Source of the DNA: Microbacterium sp. CSI-V
Lineage (GTDB): Bacteria; Actinomycetota; Actinomycetes; Actinomycetales; Microbacteriaceae
Reading direction: 5' to 3'
DNA: 64,000 bases
NCBI RefSeq assembly: GCF_001984105.1
Contig: NZ_MTQM01000003.1
Span: 1-64,000 of the forward strand
Positions 22,966 through 31,063 of this stretch are shown here, piece after piece. Within the stretch, counting starts at the first letter, position 1; every line of letters starts with the position of its first letter. The notes under the pieces are model-generated. The model searched no databases. It saw nothing but the letters and a program-made list of their open reading frames with translations, and had not been told where the DNA came from. The translations under genes were made by a program, and so were the position numbers.

Positions 22966-24019
22966 CGAGGGCGGCTACCGCAGCTGGCAGGGCATCGCTC
23001 AGGCGATCAAGTCGGAGGCCGGCCGTGCGGCGAAGGCGGGCGAGAGCAGCCTCAACGTGAACGAGCAGATCGTGCAGGCGAACCACGACAGGTTCCTCTC
23101 CCGCGTCTTCGCCGACGGCGCCGACTCCGAATGGCTGCTCAAGGGCGGGACCGCGATGCTCGCGCGCGTGCCGAAGGCCCGGGCCACGAAGGACCTGGAC
23201 CTGGCAGCGACCAATGCCGCCGATCTCGACGCCGCCCAGGAGGCGCTGCAGCGCGCGGCTTCCCGAGATCTCGGCGACCACATCCGGTTCCAGCTGACCG
23301 GCGCCCGGGAGACGGGGCTCGGACAGAACCAGCCCGGAGTCGAGACCCGCCGGCTGGTGTTCACCGCACAGGACGCCGGCACCGGCCGCAAGCTGTTCGA
23401 CGTGCCGATCGACGTCGTCGTGGGGCCTCCCCCGATCGGGACCGTGGAGACCGCGGATCCGTCGAACCGGCTGCAGCTGGGGCGCCCGATCCAGACGCAC
23501 CCCTACCGCCTGTTCCCGATCGCCGATCAGATCGCGGAGAAGGTGACCGCGACGATGGACACCTACGCTGGCCGCCCCAGCAGCCGGGTGAAGGACCTCG
23601 TCGACCTGGTCACGATCGCCAACACCCAGACCGTCAACCTGCGGGAGCTGCAGATGGCGATCGACGCCAAGCGCGCTCTCTCCCGCACCTCGGCGTTCGA
23701 CGAGTTCGCCGTGCCCGCCGACTGGGAGCGCAGCTATCGCCCGCTCGCGATGAAGACTCCGGCCGCGCGCGACGTCGACGCGCAGCAGGCCGTCGCGCTG
23801 GCCAAGCAGCTCGTCGACCCGGCGCTCGTCGACGAGCCCGTGGCCGCCGACATCACCTGGGTGCCCGGCCGCGGCTGGACCGATGACCCCGACGCCATCG
23901 CCGGGGGCCGGCCTGACCCCGCGCCGCCGGGTGGCGACGTGCACGTGACCAGCCACGTCCGAGGCGGCCATCCGGTCACCGAGCACTGGCGTGGGGCGCG
24001 CGGCTCCGGGCGCAGCTGA
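22958..24019 (+). CDS. abiEii: AbiEii-like nucleotidyltransferase toxin
   Basis: 353 aa. The nucleotidyltransferase core is visible: WLLKGGTAMLARVPKARATKDLDLAA (about residues 60-85) contains the GG loop and the Asp-x-Asp metal pair, and FDVPIDVVVG (about 147-157) gives the third acidic residue. LFPIADQIAEKVTATMDTY and SRVKDLVDLV follow, as in AbiEii/AbiGii toxins, which transfer nucleotides and block growth. The C-terminal 50 residues (GRPDPAPPGGD and following) are low-complexity. GTG start within the antitoxin gene, so the two are coupled. Confidence 0.87.
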   Translation: MADEGGYRSWQGIAQAIKSEAGRAAKAGESSLNVNEQIVQANHDRFLSRVFADGADSEWLLKGGTAMLARVPKARATKDLDLAATNAADLDAAQEALQRAASRDLGDHIRFQLTGARETGLGQNQPGVETRRLVFTAQDAGTGRKLFDVPIDVVVGPPPIGTVETADPSNRLQLGRPIQTHPYRLFPIADQIAEKVTATMDTYAGRPSSRVKDLVDLVTIANTQTVNLRELQMAIDAKRALSRTSAFDEFAVPADWERSYRPLAMKTPAARDVDAQQAVALAKQLVDPALVDEPVAADITWVPGRGWTDDPDAIAGGRPDPAPPGGDVHVTSHVRGGHPVTEHWRGARGSGRS

Positions 24020-24030
24020 CCGCACATCCT

Positions 24031-24088
24031 CCAACCGGGTTGACAGTCGAATCAACTATCCCTATATTGGTTCATGTCAAGTCAACTA
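24031..24088 (+). promoter_or_regulatory. Repeated promoter-operator, copy 13
   Basis: CCAACCGGG, TTGACA at 24040-24045, 17-bp diverged spacer with an extra TCAACTA at 24052-24058, TATATT at 24063-24068, GTCAAGTCAACTA at 24076-24088. Last copy found and the only one with a second operator-like word between -35 and -10. Confidence 0.87.
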
Positions 24089-24106
24089 CCGGATAGGAGT
24101 TTCATC

Positions 24107-24463
24107 ATGAAGGTCATCAAGCTCAGCACAGACGGCACGGTCGAGCAGCTCACCATCGACGACGAGCACAAGCTCACCGGCCTGCAGCAGCTCGTCGGCG
24201 GAGACGTGCAGTCGATCGCTCTCACCGAGAAGGTCGACCTCGTCATGCACGAGGAGGCGAAGTTCATCCGCGGGCACAAGGCCAACCCGGTCGCGGGCCG
24301 GCTGCTGCGGCACTTCGACATCCCGCTGCTGCCCGGCGACTACATCGCCGGCGACACGGTCCTCGTCGGGGTCGACGGTCCGGACTGGATCTCGGTGCCC
24401 GACTCCACCGCGGGAACCATCGAGTTCCTCGGCTTCCAGATCACACAGAAGGACGACGCATGA
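24107..24463 (+). CDS. DUF3846-like protein, 118 aa
   Basis: ATG at 24107 after ATAGGAGTTTCATC and promoter copy 13. The pattern LTGLQQLVGGDVQSIAL, MHEEAKFIRGHKANPVAGRL and PGDYIAGDTVLVG matches my memory of DUF3846 proteins of phages and plasmids in actinobacteria and firmicutes. Role unknown. It overlaps the next gene by four bases. Confidence 0.72.
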   Translation: MKVIKLSTDGTVEQLTIDDEHKLTGLQQLVGGDVQSIALTEKVDLVMHEEAKFIRGHKANPVAGRLLRHFDIPLLPGDYIAGDTVLVGVDGPDWISVPDSTAGTIEFLGFQITQKDDA

Positions 24464-24894
24464 GCATCGACACGACAGCGCTGAGGTCGCGGCTTCGCGG
24501 CCTCAGCGCCGCCCTCAAGAAGATCGACGACCAGCAGCGGGCACTCCGCGAGGAGCAGCTCGAGCAGCTGCGGATCGCACTCACCCACCGGGGCACCATC
24601 GGCGAGGTCGCGCAGGCGAGCGGGCTGAGCCGCGCGTACCTGCACAAGATCGAGCTGCACCTGCAGCGCGGATCCGTCGACGACCCGGCGACTCATGACA
24701 GGGCGATCGCGCGCGCGGGCGAGATCCGCGAGGAGATCGCTCAGCTCGAGCAGGATGCCGGCGACGCTCGAGCAGAACGCGATCAGGTGATGCGTGAGCT
24801 CGGGCCGACGATGAGCACGGCCGAGATCGCGGCAGATGCCGGGATCTCCGGCGAACGGGCCCGGCTGATCCTGCAGCAGCCCGCCAAGGCGTAG
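24460..24894 (+). CDS. HTH-containing protein with coiled coils, 144 aa
   Basis: ATG at 24460 overlaps the previous stop. A coiled-coil helix (LRGLSAALKKIDDQQRALRE) is followed by a helix-turn-helix (GTIGEVAQASGLSRAYLHKI, about 45-64), a second helix, and a second HTH-like motif near the end (MSTAEIAADAGISGERARLI). Two HTH units joined by a coil suggest a DNA-binding regulator. It and the protein at 16849 are the visible candidates for the operator-binding regulator. Convergent with the gene ending at 24902. Confidence 0.7.
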   Translation: MSIDTTALRSRLRGLSAALKKIDDQQRALREEQLEQLRIALTHRGTIGEVAQASGLSRAYLHKIELHLQRGSVDDPATHDRAIARAGEIREEIAQLEQDAGDARAERDQVMRELGPTMSTAEIAADAGISGERARLILQQPAKA

Positions 24895-24901
24895 CCGAGG
24901 T

Positions 24902-25510
24902 TCAGTTCTCGCAGGCGCGCTCGGCAGCGTCCAGCTGCAGCATCGCCGTCACGATGACGCGCTGCGCCCCGTCGAGCAGCTCGAGCACGTCGTCTCGGGA
25001 CATGGTTCCGCCGAGCGCCGCGGCAGCGCGGCGCAGTTCGTCGGCCAGGTGGAAGAGACGTGAGCTCTGGGCAAGGCCGGACAGTGCCGCGGCGCGGGCA
25101 GCTTGCCGGTCGGCGGACTGCGCGAGGTCGGCGACCGTCTCACGCAGGGAGGAGTGCTCCTGGCGGCGGCGTTCCTGCTCGAGCTCCGTGGGGTGGGTCT
25201 GCCGCCACGGCTCGAGGGTGTCGTCGGTGAGGATCATCAGTTCCCATCTTGAGTGATCGGGCTTGGGACGGACCAGGTCATGCACGGCGATCTGCACCAG
25301 GTGCCGGGCGCAGAAGAACAGTTCGCAGCCGCCGTCGACGCCGTGAGCGGTGCAGCGGAAGTCGCGGCCACGGTTGATCTCCGCAGCGCAGGTGGGCCAG
25401 TCGCAGTAGGCCGGGACTCGCGAGCCTGCCCAGCGGTCAGCGGACCAGTCTCGATAGATCTCGTCGCTCACGGCCGCGGCGGCCGAGTGGTGAAGGGCGG
25501 ACACGATCAC
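24902..25510 (-). CDS. Hypothetical protein, 202 aa, last gene of transfer-arm operon
   Basis: Last gene of the - strand operon. The N-terminal half has a cysteine/histidine set (CDWPTCAAEI, FRCTAHG, CELFFCARHL) that suggests a zinc-bound fold. The C-terminal half is a long helical region with coiled-coil character (LEQERRRQEHSSLRETVADL and following). GTG or ATG start near 25510, overlapping the upstream gene by four bases. No family recognised. Confidence 0.7.
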   Translation of the reverse strand: MIVSALHHSAAAAVSDEIYRDWSADRWAGSRVPAYCDWPTCAAEINRGRDFRCTAHGVDGGCELFFCARHLVQIAVHDLVRPKPDHSRWELMILTDDTLEPWRQTHPTELEQERRRQEHSSLRETVADLAQSADRQAARAAALSGLAQSSRLFHLADELRRAAAALGGTMSRDDVLELLDGAQRVIVTAMLQLDAAERACEN

Positions 25511-26043
25511 CTCGCCGGCTCGAAGGTCAGGGCGCCGGCCGTGCGCATGGTCTGGGCCAGCGCCGCGGCCTCGGCGAGGACGTCGACCGCGACGCCGACG
25601 GCGCTGGTGTGCTCGACTTCGTCGACCAGCTGCTGCAGCGTGCGGTCGCCGTCGACCAGACGCAGGATGCGGCCGCCCATCGCGGACACGACCGTCTCCT
25701 CGCCGGCGTCACCGAACCTCACGGTGCAGTTGGCGCCGAGGTGCTCGGCCAGGGTCAGCTGGCGGCGAGCGACGGGGACGACCGGCAGCCCGTCCGAGAT
25801 CGGGCACACCGCCACGATGCTGCTGTCGTGCAGCGCGCCGAGGAGGTCACGGTCGGTCTCGGTGAGATCTCGGTAGAGGGCCCGGATGTCGAGCGCAGTG
25901 AGGTACTCGTCGACGTCCGGGCTGATCGTGTACTCGTGCTTCGTCGCGCCGGGGCGATCGCCGATCGTGAGTCGGATCCCGGCAGCGGTGCGGGTGGTGT
26001 AGCCGAGCGGCACGACGCGCACCGGCTCCGTGAACGTGGTCAT
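25507..26043 (-). CDS. Hypothetical protein, 178 aa
   Basis: The ATG at 26043 overlaps the upstream stop (TGATG), which favours it over the longer frame. An N-terminal beta part (VRVVPLGYTTRTAAGIRLTI) is followed by an acidic helical part (VDEYLTALDIRALYRDL) and a C-terminal helical domain (LVDEVEHTSAVGVAVDVL). No motif recognised. Cotranscribed with the transfer-arm genes. Confidence 0.7.
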   Translation of the reverse strand: MTTFTEPVRVVPLGYTTRTAAGIRLTIGDRPGATKHEYTISPDVDEYLTALDIRALYRDLTETDRDLLGALHDSSIVAVCPISDGLPVVPVARRQLTLAEHLGANCTVRFGDAGEETVVSAMGGRILRLVDGDRTLQQLVDEVEHTSAVGVAVDVLAEAAALAQTMRTAGALTFEPAR

Positions 26044-26852
26044 CAGAACAACGCTTCCGCCTCGACGCGCTCCTCCATCATCGGGCGCATGAGGCTCTGG
26101 AATCGGGCGTTGCGGATGCTGCCGGCGGCGCGCAGCTCCGCACGGATTGCGGTCATCACGAGATCGTCGGTCTCGTCGAGGATCGTGCGGGCGCGTTGCG
26201 CGGCGGACGTGATGAGCGCGGCGGCGTCGGCCGTGGCGGATCCGGCCGCGGCACGGCGGATGACGATCTCCTCGGCCGTGCGCGAGATCTCCTCGAACCA
26301 GGCACGGCGCTGCTCGTAGCCCAGCCAGTCCTGGCTGGCGAGCGAAGGGTTGGCGAGCTGCACGGTGAGGCGGTCGAAGGCCTGATCGGCTGCGGAGGGA
26401 CCGCCGGCGAGCGTCACGGTTTGGGACCACTGCACGTCGCCGCCGTCGAGGATCCCGAGCTGCAGGTCGATGTCTTCGGCGCCGATCCGCTGCGCGACGA
26501 CTGCCTGCGCGACCAGGTCGCGGGCGATCACGGCGCGCCCGCGCCGCTCGGTGGGGTCGGTGCGCACCACGCGCAGCAGGGTGCGGATCAGGCCGGCGAT
26601 CGCTCCGACGATCGCGCCCAGCCAGAGGAAGCCGGACCACGCTCCCCAGACCGCGTCGAAGGTCGTGAACGGGATGGGGCCGGCGAGGTTCACGACCAGG
26701 ATGATCAGCCCGGCGGCGACCGCGCCGAGGATCCCGAACCCGAACGTGAAGAACCCGATGTAGAGCAGCGCCCCGGCGGAGGCTACGGCGATGCGGCCGG
26801 TGAAGCGGGTGCGCGGGTGGGCGTCCAGCCAGGTCTGAATGCGGTCGGTCAT
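26043..26852 (-). CDS. Membrane protein of the transfer arm, 269 aa
   Basis: ATG at 26852 behind AGCAAGGAGCAACTC. Three or four hydrophobic segments lie in the first 95 residues (IAVASAGALLYIGFFTFGFG, LGAVAAGLIILVVNLAG, GFLWLGAIVGAIAGLI). A soluble helical C-terminal domain of about 170 residues follows. Such a layout suits an inner-membrane anchored subunit of the transfer machine, but no family is recognised. Confidence 0.7.
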   Translation of the reverse strand: MTDRIQTWLDAHPRTRFTGRIAVASAGALLYIGFFTFGFGILGAVAAGLIILVVNLAGPIPFTTFDAVWGAWSGFLWLGAIVGAIAGLIRTLLRVVRTDPTERRGRAVIARDLVAQAVVAQRIGAEDIDLQLGILDGGDVQWSQTVTLAGGPSAADQAFDRLTVQLANPSLASQDWLGYEQRRAWFEEISRTAEEIVIRRAAAGSATADAAALITSAAQRARTILDETDDLVMTAIRAELRAAGSIRNARFQSLMRPMMEERVEAEALF

Positions 26853-27391
26853 GAGTTGCTCCTTGCTCGGTTGGTGGTGGAGAGGTCGTCGTAGATGCGC
26901 GCCCATTCGGCTTCGTGGTCGACCGGGTTGAGGTCTGCGGACTCGAGCGCGCTGAGCCGGTCGGCGTACTGCTCGAGGAGGTCCATGTCGCCGGAGAACT
27001 GGGGGCCGCGCTTGGTCCCCCGTGCTCGGACACGGATGCCGTGCGCGTCGGCGAGCGTCGGCCGGGCGAGCAGCCACGCCCCGGCGACGATCGCGGCGGT
27101 GACGAAGGCTCCGAACCCGAGCGACCACCAGATTCCGCCGGCGCGGATCGGCGCCGGCGTGAGGAGCACCGCGAGCACGGCGACGAAGGCCCACAGCTTG
27201 TTGACGACGAGCTGGCAGTAGACGCCGACCTTGATGCGCTCGGCCGCGGTCGTTCCCGGACGGAAGACGAGCAGCTGGATGGTGGCGCTGCCGAATGTCT
27301 GCGCACTGATGCGGTCGAAGTCGATCCGTCCGCTGCGGAACGATTCCTTCGGCCGTGCGGGGCGCGGGTCGCGGTTGTGGAAGGTGACCAT
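26849..27391 (-). CDS. Membrane protein, DUF6611-like, 180 aa
   Basis: ATG at 27391 overlaps the upstream stop (TGATG). A beta-rich N-terminus (GSATIQLLVFRPGTTAAERI) is followed by two membrane segments (about 65-115), then a cytoplasmic part (LADAHGIRVRARGTKRGPQF and a helical end, HEAEWARIYDDL). The order and many residues match the transposon cargo protein at 31305, so the two are homologs. I believe this family is catalogued as DUF6611, which I could not verify. Confidence 0.7.
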   Translation of the reverse strand: MVTFHNRDPRPARPKESFRSGRIDFDRISAQTFGSATIQLLVFRPGTTAAERIKVGVYCQLVVNKLWAFVAVLAVLLTPAPIRAGGIWWSLGFGAFVTAAIVAGAWLLARPTLADAHGIRVRARGTKRGPQFSGDMDLLEQYADRLSALESADLNPVDHEAEWARIYDDLSTTNRARSNS

Positions 27392-27555
27392 CAGCGCGCC
27401 GCCCCTGCGAGAGCGAGCTGCGCCTCGTCCGACCGGCGAGCGGCTTTGCAGTCCTCGCAGGTGACGGTGGCCCAGCTGTGGTCGATGGCGGAGTCCCGTC
27501 GCCCGCACGCGGCGCGGCTGCCCTCCATGGGTCCGTGGATCTTGCTCTCGCTCAT
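27391..27555 (-). CDS. Small protein, 54 aa
   Basis: ATG at 27555 overlaps the upstream stop (TGATG) and its stop overlaps the next ATG the same way, so the frame is locked into the operon. The product begins MSESKIHGPMEGSRAACGRR and contains VTCEDCKAARRSDEA. Cysteines at 17, 33 and 36 with H26 could form one zinc site. No family recognised. Confidence 0.68.
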   Translation of the reverse strand: MSESKIHGPMEGSRAACGRRDSAIDHSWATVTCEDCKAARRSDEAQLALAGAAR

Positions 27556-28124
27556 CAGTGCTCTCCTCGGTGAGTGGCGACCTGGTCGCCGGTCTGGGCG
27601 TCGTAGAAGGTGGCGGCGCCCGCGGCGGCCGCGGCGGCGCGGGCGGCGCCGGCGTCTGTGTAGCGGTCGGCGCCGGACTCGGTCAGGACGTAGAACCCGA
27701 GCGCCGGCGTCTCGGTGATCTCGGCAGGCGGCGCCGGGTGGCGGAGCCGACGCAGCGCCTTGTCGGCTTCGCGTGCCTCGTCGAGCCCGGATCCGCCGCG
27801 GGAGCGGGCGAGTGCTCGCTTCTGGTCGACGCGGGTGATCCGCCCGGTGACGAGCCGAGTGCGCAGCTCGTCGACGTCGACCGCGGAGGGGTCGGCGGCT
27901 GCAGCGATCGCGGCTCGCAGATCGGACTGGCCCCGAGGTGAGGAGTCGTAGGCGGCGAGCTTGCGAGCGACCTTCTCCTCCGCCAGCTGCAGTCGCTGCT
28001 GGGCGCCGACGTCGTCGGGTCGCTCGGTCGCCTCAAGCTGCGCCGTGGTGCGGCGCTGCTCAGCAGCCTGCAGCTCCTTGATCGTGTCGGCGCTGCAGCG
28101 GGCTCCGGGGCGCGGATCGCACAT
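27555..28124 (-). CDS. Hypothetical helical protein, 189 aa
   Basis: Helical and charged from residue 15 to 125 (IKELQAAEQRRTTAQLEATE, LQLAEEKVARKLAAYDSS), with coiled-coil potential. The C-terminal 50 residues form a small alpha/beta domain (ALGFYVLTESGADRYTDAGA). No signal peptide or membrane segment. Start at 28124, 4 bp after the upstream stop. Unknown transfer-arm gene. Confidence 0.68.
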   Translation of the reverse strand: MCDPRPGARCSADTIKELQAAEQRRTTAQLEATERPDDVGAQQRLQLAEEKVARKLAAYDSSPRGQSDLRAAIAAAADPSAVDVDELRTRLVTGRITRVDQKRALARSRGGSGLDEAREADKALRRLRHPAPPAEITETPALGFYVLTESGADRYTDAGAARAAAAAAGAATFYDAQTGDQVATHRGEH

Positions 28125-28128
28125 CGAA

Positions 28129-28422
28129 TTACCGCCCTTCGCGGCGGCGGCGGGATCGGGCGATCGCGATCGACCCGGCCACGAACAGCACGAAGATGCC
28201 GGCGAGGATCAGGGTCCGCCAGATGTCGAGGCCGACACCGTCCATGAGCGGGATCAGCACGGCATCGCCGCGAACGAGGAGTCCCCACTGGACGGCGAGG
28301 TCGCGGGCCGGGGCGACGAAGGTGCCGAGGGAGAACAGGCCCATGCCGGACACTCCGGTGAGGAGCATCAGGAGGGCGATCCAGTCGTCTGTGGTGTCAG
28401 GCTGCTGCTGCGTGGTGGCCAT
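28129..28422 (-). CDS. Small membrane protein, 97 aa
   Basis: ATG at 28422 after AAGAGGAAGACCGGACC. Two hydrophobic segments (IALLMLLTGVSGMGLFSLG and TLILAGIFVLFVAGSIAIA) flank a 30-residue loop, and a basic end (RSRRRREGR) should lie in the cytoplasm. Copy B of the second shared motif lies 50 bp upstream, so this gene probably opens the operon 28422-24902. Confidence 0.72.
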   Translation of the reverse strand: MATTQQQPDTTDDWIALLMLLTGVSGMGLFSLGTFVAPARDLAVQWGLLVRGDAVLIPLMDGVGLDIWRTLILAGIFVLFVAGSIAIARSRRRREGR

Positions 28423-28471
28423 GGTCCGGTCTTCCTCTTGGTGGTGAGGCCGCGGGTGCGACCTCACCACC

Positions 28472-28501
28472 CATAGGTGCGAGGATCGGCTCAGATCGGA
28501 C
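28472..28501 (-). promoter_or_regulatory. Second shared motif, copy B
   Basis: On the - strand GTCCGATCTGAG, 11 bp, ACCTATG, the same as copy A. It lies in the 97-bp gap between the FtsK/TraB-like gene and the small membrane protein gene and presumably starts a separate transcript there. Confidence 0.65.
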
Positions 28502-28518
28502 AGCCGGTTTCGTCTTTT

Positions 28519-31017
28519 TCAGGAGAGGATCGCGGAGACGCTCTCGGCTTCGGGGACGGTCAGGGTCCGGCCGTCGCCGTCCTCGGTGATGTAGGAGATC
28601 GAGAGGCAGTCGGGTGCGTTGGTGTCGACGTCGATGCCGTCGATCGTGGCGCGGCACGAGATCCCGTCGACGTCGACGAGGATGTCCATTCCCACTTCGA
28701 GCTCTGCGACCGCGACGTCGAAGGTCTGGATGTCGGCGCCACCGCGGTTGGTGATCTCCTCGACCTCGGTCGGGACGAATCGCACGTTCTCGGACGGGCG
28801 GGGGCGGCGCCGCTTCGCCGGCGGCTCGACGGGCACCGGCGGCTGGACGGGCACCGGCGGCTGGACGGGCGCCGGCGGCTGGACGGGCGCCGGCGGCTCG
28901 GCGGCGGGCTGCGGTGCTTCGCCGCGCAGCTGGGCGAGAACGGTGGGGAGCTCGTCAGGTCCGACGAGGACCTCGCGCCCCTTCGACCCTCGAGCGCGGC
29001 CGAGGATCTTCTGCTCCTCGAGCAGCTCCGTGATCCGGGTGGCCTTGGCGAACCCGACGCGGAGCTTGCGCTGCAGCATGGCGGTGGATCCGAACTGCGA
29101 CGTGATGATGAGCTCGGCCGCGGCGAGCAGCAGCTCGAGGTCTTCGCCGGTGGCGACCGGTTCGGCGCTCTCCTGGTCGTCGGCCTCCTGGTCGACGTCG
29201 TCGACCTGGTCGTCGGCCCCGTCGACGTCGTCGAGCTCATCGTCATCGTCGTCGAGCTCGTCGTCGACGACCACACGTGCGCGGGGATCCACGAACCCGG
29301 GATCGTCGGGGAGCAGGATGCCGAGACCGTGGAGGATCTCGCGGTCGGCGTCGTTGATGCCGGGTGCCAGCTTCGGCGTCCAGTAGATCTGCGCGTGCTC
29401 GGGCTGCATGCCCATGCCGACGCTGACCCACGCGCGGCCGGGCCGGTTCTCGAGACCGGAGACGGCGGCGAGGCTGCCGAAGGTCATCATCGACGTGGAC
29501 TGCTCGAGGTTGCGCAGCGCGATGCGGACCGCGAACTGGGATCGGCTCGAGGTGCTCAGCCAGGACGAGGCGGCCTGCTGCGAAGCGAGGATGACGTGCA
29601 CCCGGCCCTCTCGGCCGAGGCGGAGGATGGATCCGAACGCGGTCATCACCGGGTGGGTGCTGCCGGTGGGTGCCTTCTCGAGGCCGAACCGCATCATCCA
29701 GTCGAGCTTGCCGTCGCCGGATCGCCACCAGTCGTTGAGCATGTCGACCATCTCCTCGCCCTCGTCGACGACGAGGATGAGCGGGTTGAGCTCGGCGCGC
29801 AGGTGCGGCCCGTTCTTCTCGAGGTACTCGTACCGGTCGTCCATCTTCTGCTTGACGCCGAGGATGTAGTCGACGATCGCGGACTCTCGGGTGGCGGCAC
29901 GCTTGGCGCCGGGGATCAGGTCCAGGTTGAACAGGCCGAGCCTCTTCGGGTCGATCGGCCAGACCTCGGCGGCGATCGCCTCCTCGTCGCGGACCCACTG
30001 ACCGAAGGCGTCTCGGCGGAGCCCGTTCGGGAGGGCGGTGAGGATCGACAGCAGCAGGACGGTCTTTCCACCTCCGGTGCCGCCGACGATGAGCACGTGC
30101 GGGAGCGGGTCGTCGAGGTTCCAGATGCAGGGGGTGCCGTCACGGAACTGCCCGAACGCGACCTTCATCGGCTCGGCGTCATCGCGGGCCGGGTGCGGGA
30201 TGACATCCGGGAACGGGACGAGCGGAGCGGACACGGCCCGCTCCTGGGTGAAGTCGAACTCGGTGTCGAAGGGCTCGCCGACGGCGATCTGGATCGCGTC
30301 GGTCAGCTTCTTCTGGATGAACCTCGTGCTGACGCGGGAGGTCTGCGACGAAGGCCAGCGCAGCTGGATCGCGGAGATCTCGTCGGTCTCGCTGCGCGTG
30401 ATCTCCCGGACGGTCATGCCCGGCACGATCGACTGGACGATGCTCTCCATCTTCGCGTGGTCGCGGTCCGGGGCGGCGGCCTCCTCGGTGGTGTCGAGCT
30501 CGAGGGTGACGACGCACGTCTTCGAGTTGTTCTTCTTGATCCGGTACGGGATGCCCATCCGGTTCGTGACCTGGCCGACCAGCGACTCGAGGAACTTCGG
30601 GTCGGCGTCGACGACGTCGGCGGGGTAGGTCACTTTGATCCGGGTCGGGTATCCGATCCATCCGCCCTTCCATCGGGACGGGCGGACCAGGTCGCGGGTC
30701 GGGGCGGCCGCGCGGACGACGGCGTTGACGGCCTCGATCATCTTGTCGATGGAGCGGCCGCGCATCCAGCGGCGCACACCGAAGACGACCACCAGCGCGG
30801 CGACGATCACCGTGGCGGCGATGGTGATCGGGATCATCTTGTCGTTGCCGGTGACGCCGTAGATCCCGATCACGATGACCGCGGCGCCGAGGATCAGGGC
30901 GAGCCTCCCGGGCCAGATCCACGGGCGCCGCGGCAGCGCTCGGACGGCGATCTCCTCGACCACTTCGGGCCGGATCTCGGTGCGCAACATCGTCTCCTCG
31001 CATCCCGACGCCAACAT
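28519..31017 (-). CDS. FtsK/TraB-like DNA-transfer ATPase, 832 aa
   Basis: Two N-terminal membrane segments (about 32-80) anchor a motor domain: Walker A VGGTGGGKTVLLL (about 325) and Walker B LILVVDEGEE (about 430), then RVHVILASQQAASSW. An acidic spacer (DDELDDDDDELDDVDG) leads to a winged helix resembling the FtsK gamma domain (SQFGSTAMLQRKLRVGFAKA), which in FtsK reads KOPS and in TraB reads plasmid repeats. A PPAPVQPPVPVQ-type linker and a small beta domain end the protein. It may pump DNA or act as coupling protein for the VirB4/VirB6 system. ATG at 31017 (GAGG before it) or 30990 (GAGGAG before it) could be the start. Confidence 0.85.
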   Translation of the reverse strand: MLASGCEETMLRTEIRPEVVEEIAVRALPRRPWIWPGRLALILGAAVIVIGIYGVTGNDKMIPITIAATVIVAALVVVFGVRRWMRGRSIDKMIEAVNAVVRAAAPTRDLVRPSRWKGGWIGYPTRIKVTYPADVVDADPKFLESLVGQVTNRMGIPYRIKKNNSKTCVVTLELDTTEEAAAPDRDHAKMESIVQSIVPGMTVREITRSETDEISAIQLRWPSSQTSRVSTRFIQKKLTDAIQIAVGEPFDTEFDFTQERAVSAPLVPFPDVIPHPARDDAEPMKVAFGQFRDGTPCIWNLDDPLPHVLIVGGTGGGKTVLLLSILTALPNGLRRDAFGQWVRDEEAIAAEVWPIDPKRLGLFNLDLIPGAKRAATRESAIVDYILGVKQKMDDRYEYLEKNGPHLRAELNPLILVVDEGEEMVDMLNDWWRSGDGKLDWMMRFGLEKAPTGSTHPVMTAFGSILRLGREGRVHVILASQQAASSWLSTSSRSQFAVRIALRNLEQSTSMMTFGSLAAVSGLENRPGRAWVSVGMGMQPEHAQIYWTPKLAPGINDADREILHGLGILLPDDPGFVDPRARVVVDDELDDDDDELDDVDGADDQVDDVDQEADDQESAEPVATGEDLELLLAAAELIITSQFGSTAMLQRKLRVGFAKATRITELLEEQKILGRARGSKGREVLVGPDELPTVLAQLRGEAPQPAAEPPAPVQPPAPVQPPVPVQPPVPVEPPAKRRRPRPSENVRFVPTEVEEITNRGGADIQTFDVAVAELEVGMDILVDVDGISCRATIDGIDVDTNAPDCLSISYITEDGDGRTLTVPEAESVSAILS

Positions 31018-31032
31018 GGCGCCTCATAGATG

Positions 31033-31063
31033 CATAGGTATCGCCAACCCCTCTAGATCGGAC
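31033..31063 (-). promoter_or_regulatory. Second shared motif, copy C, at the transposon border
   Basis: On the - strand GTCCGATCTAGAG, a 12-bp gap, ACCTATG; one base longer than copies A and B. The GTCCG end is the target duplication of the Tn7-like element, so the motif begins right at the transposon end and remains intact. Confidence 0.65.
31059..31063. repeat. Target site duplication, left
   Basis: CGGAC immediately before the TGTCCG end of the transposon; the same five bases follow the right end at 58937-58941. Confidence 0.92.

Noticed and set aside
28829-28890. Short tandem repeat of GGCTGGACGGGCACCGGC type
   Set aside because: It is in frame within the FtsK/TraB-like gene and encodes a proline-rich PPVPVQ linker, so it is a protein repeat and not a DNA element.
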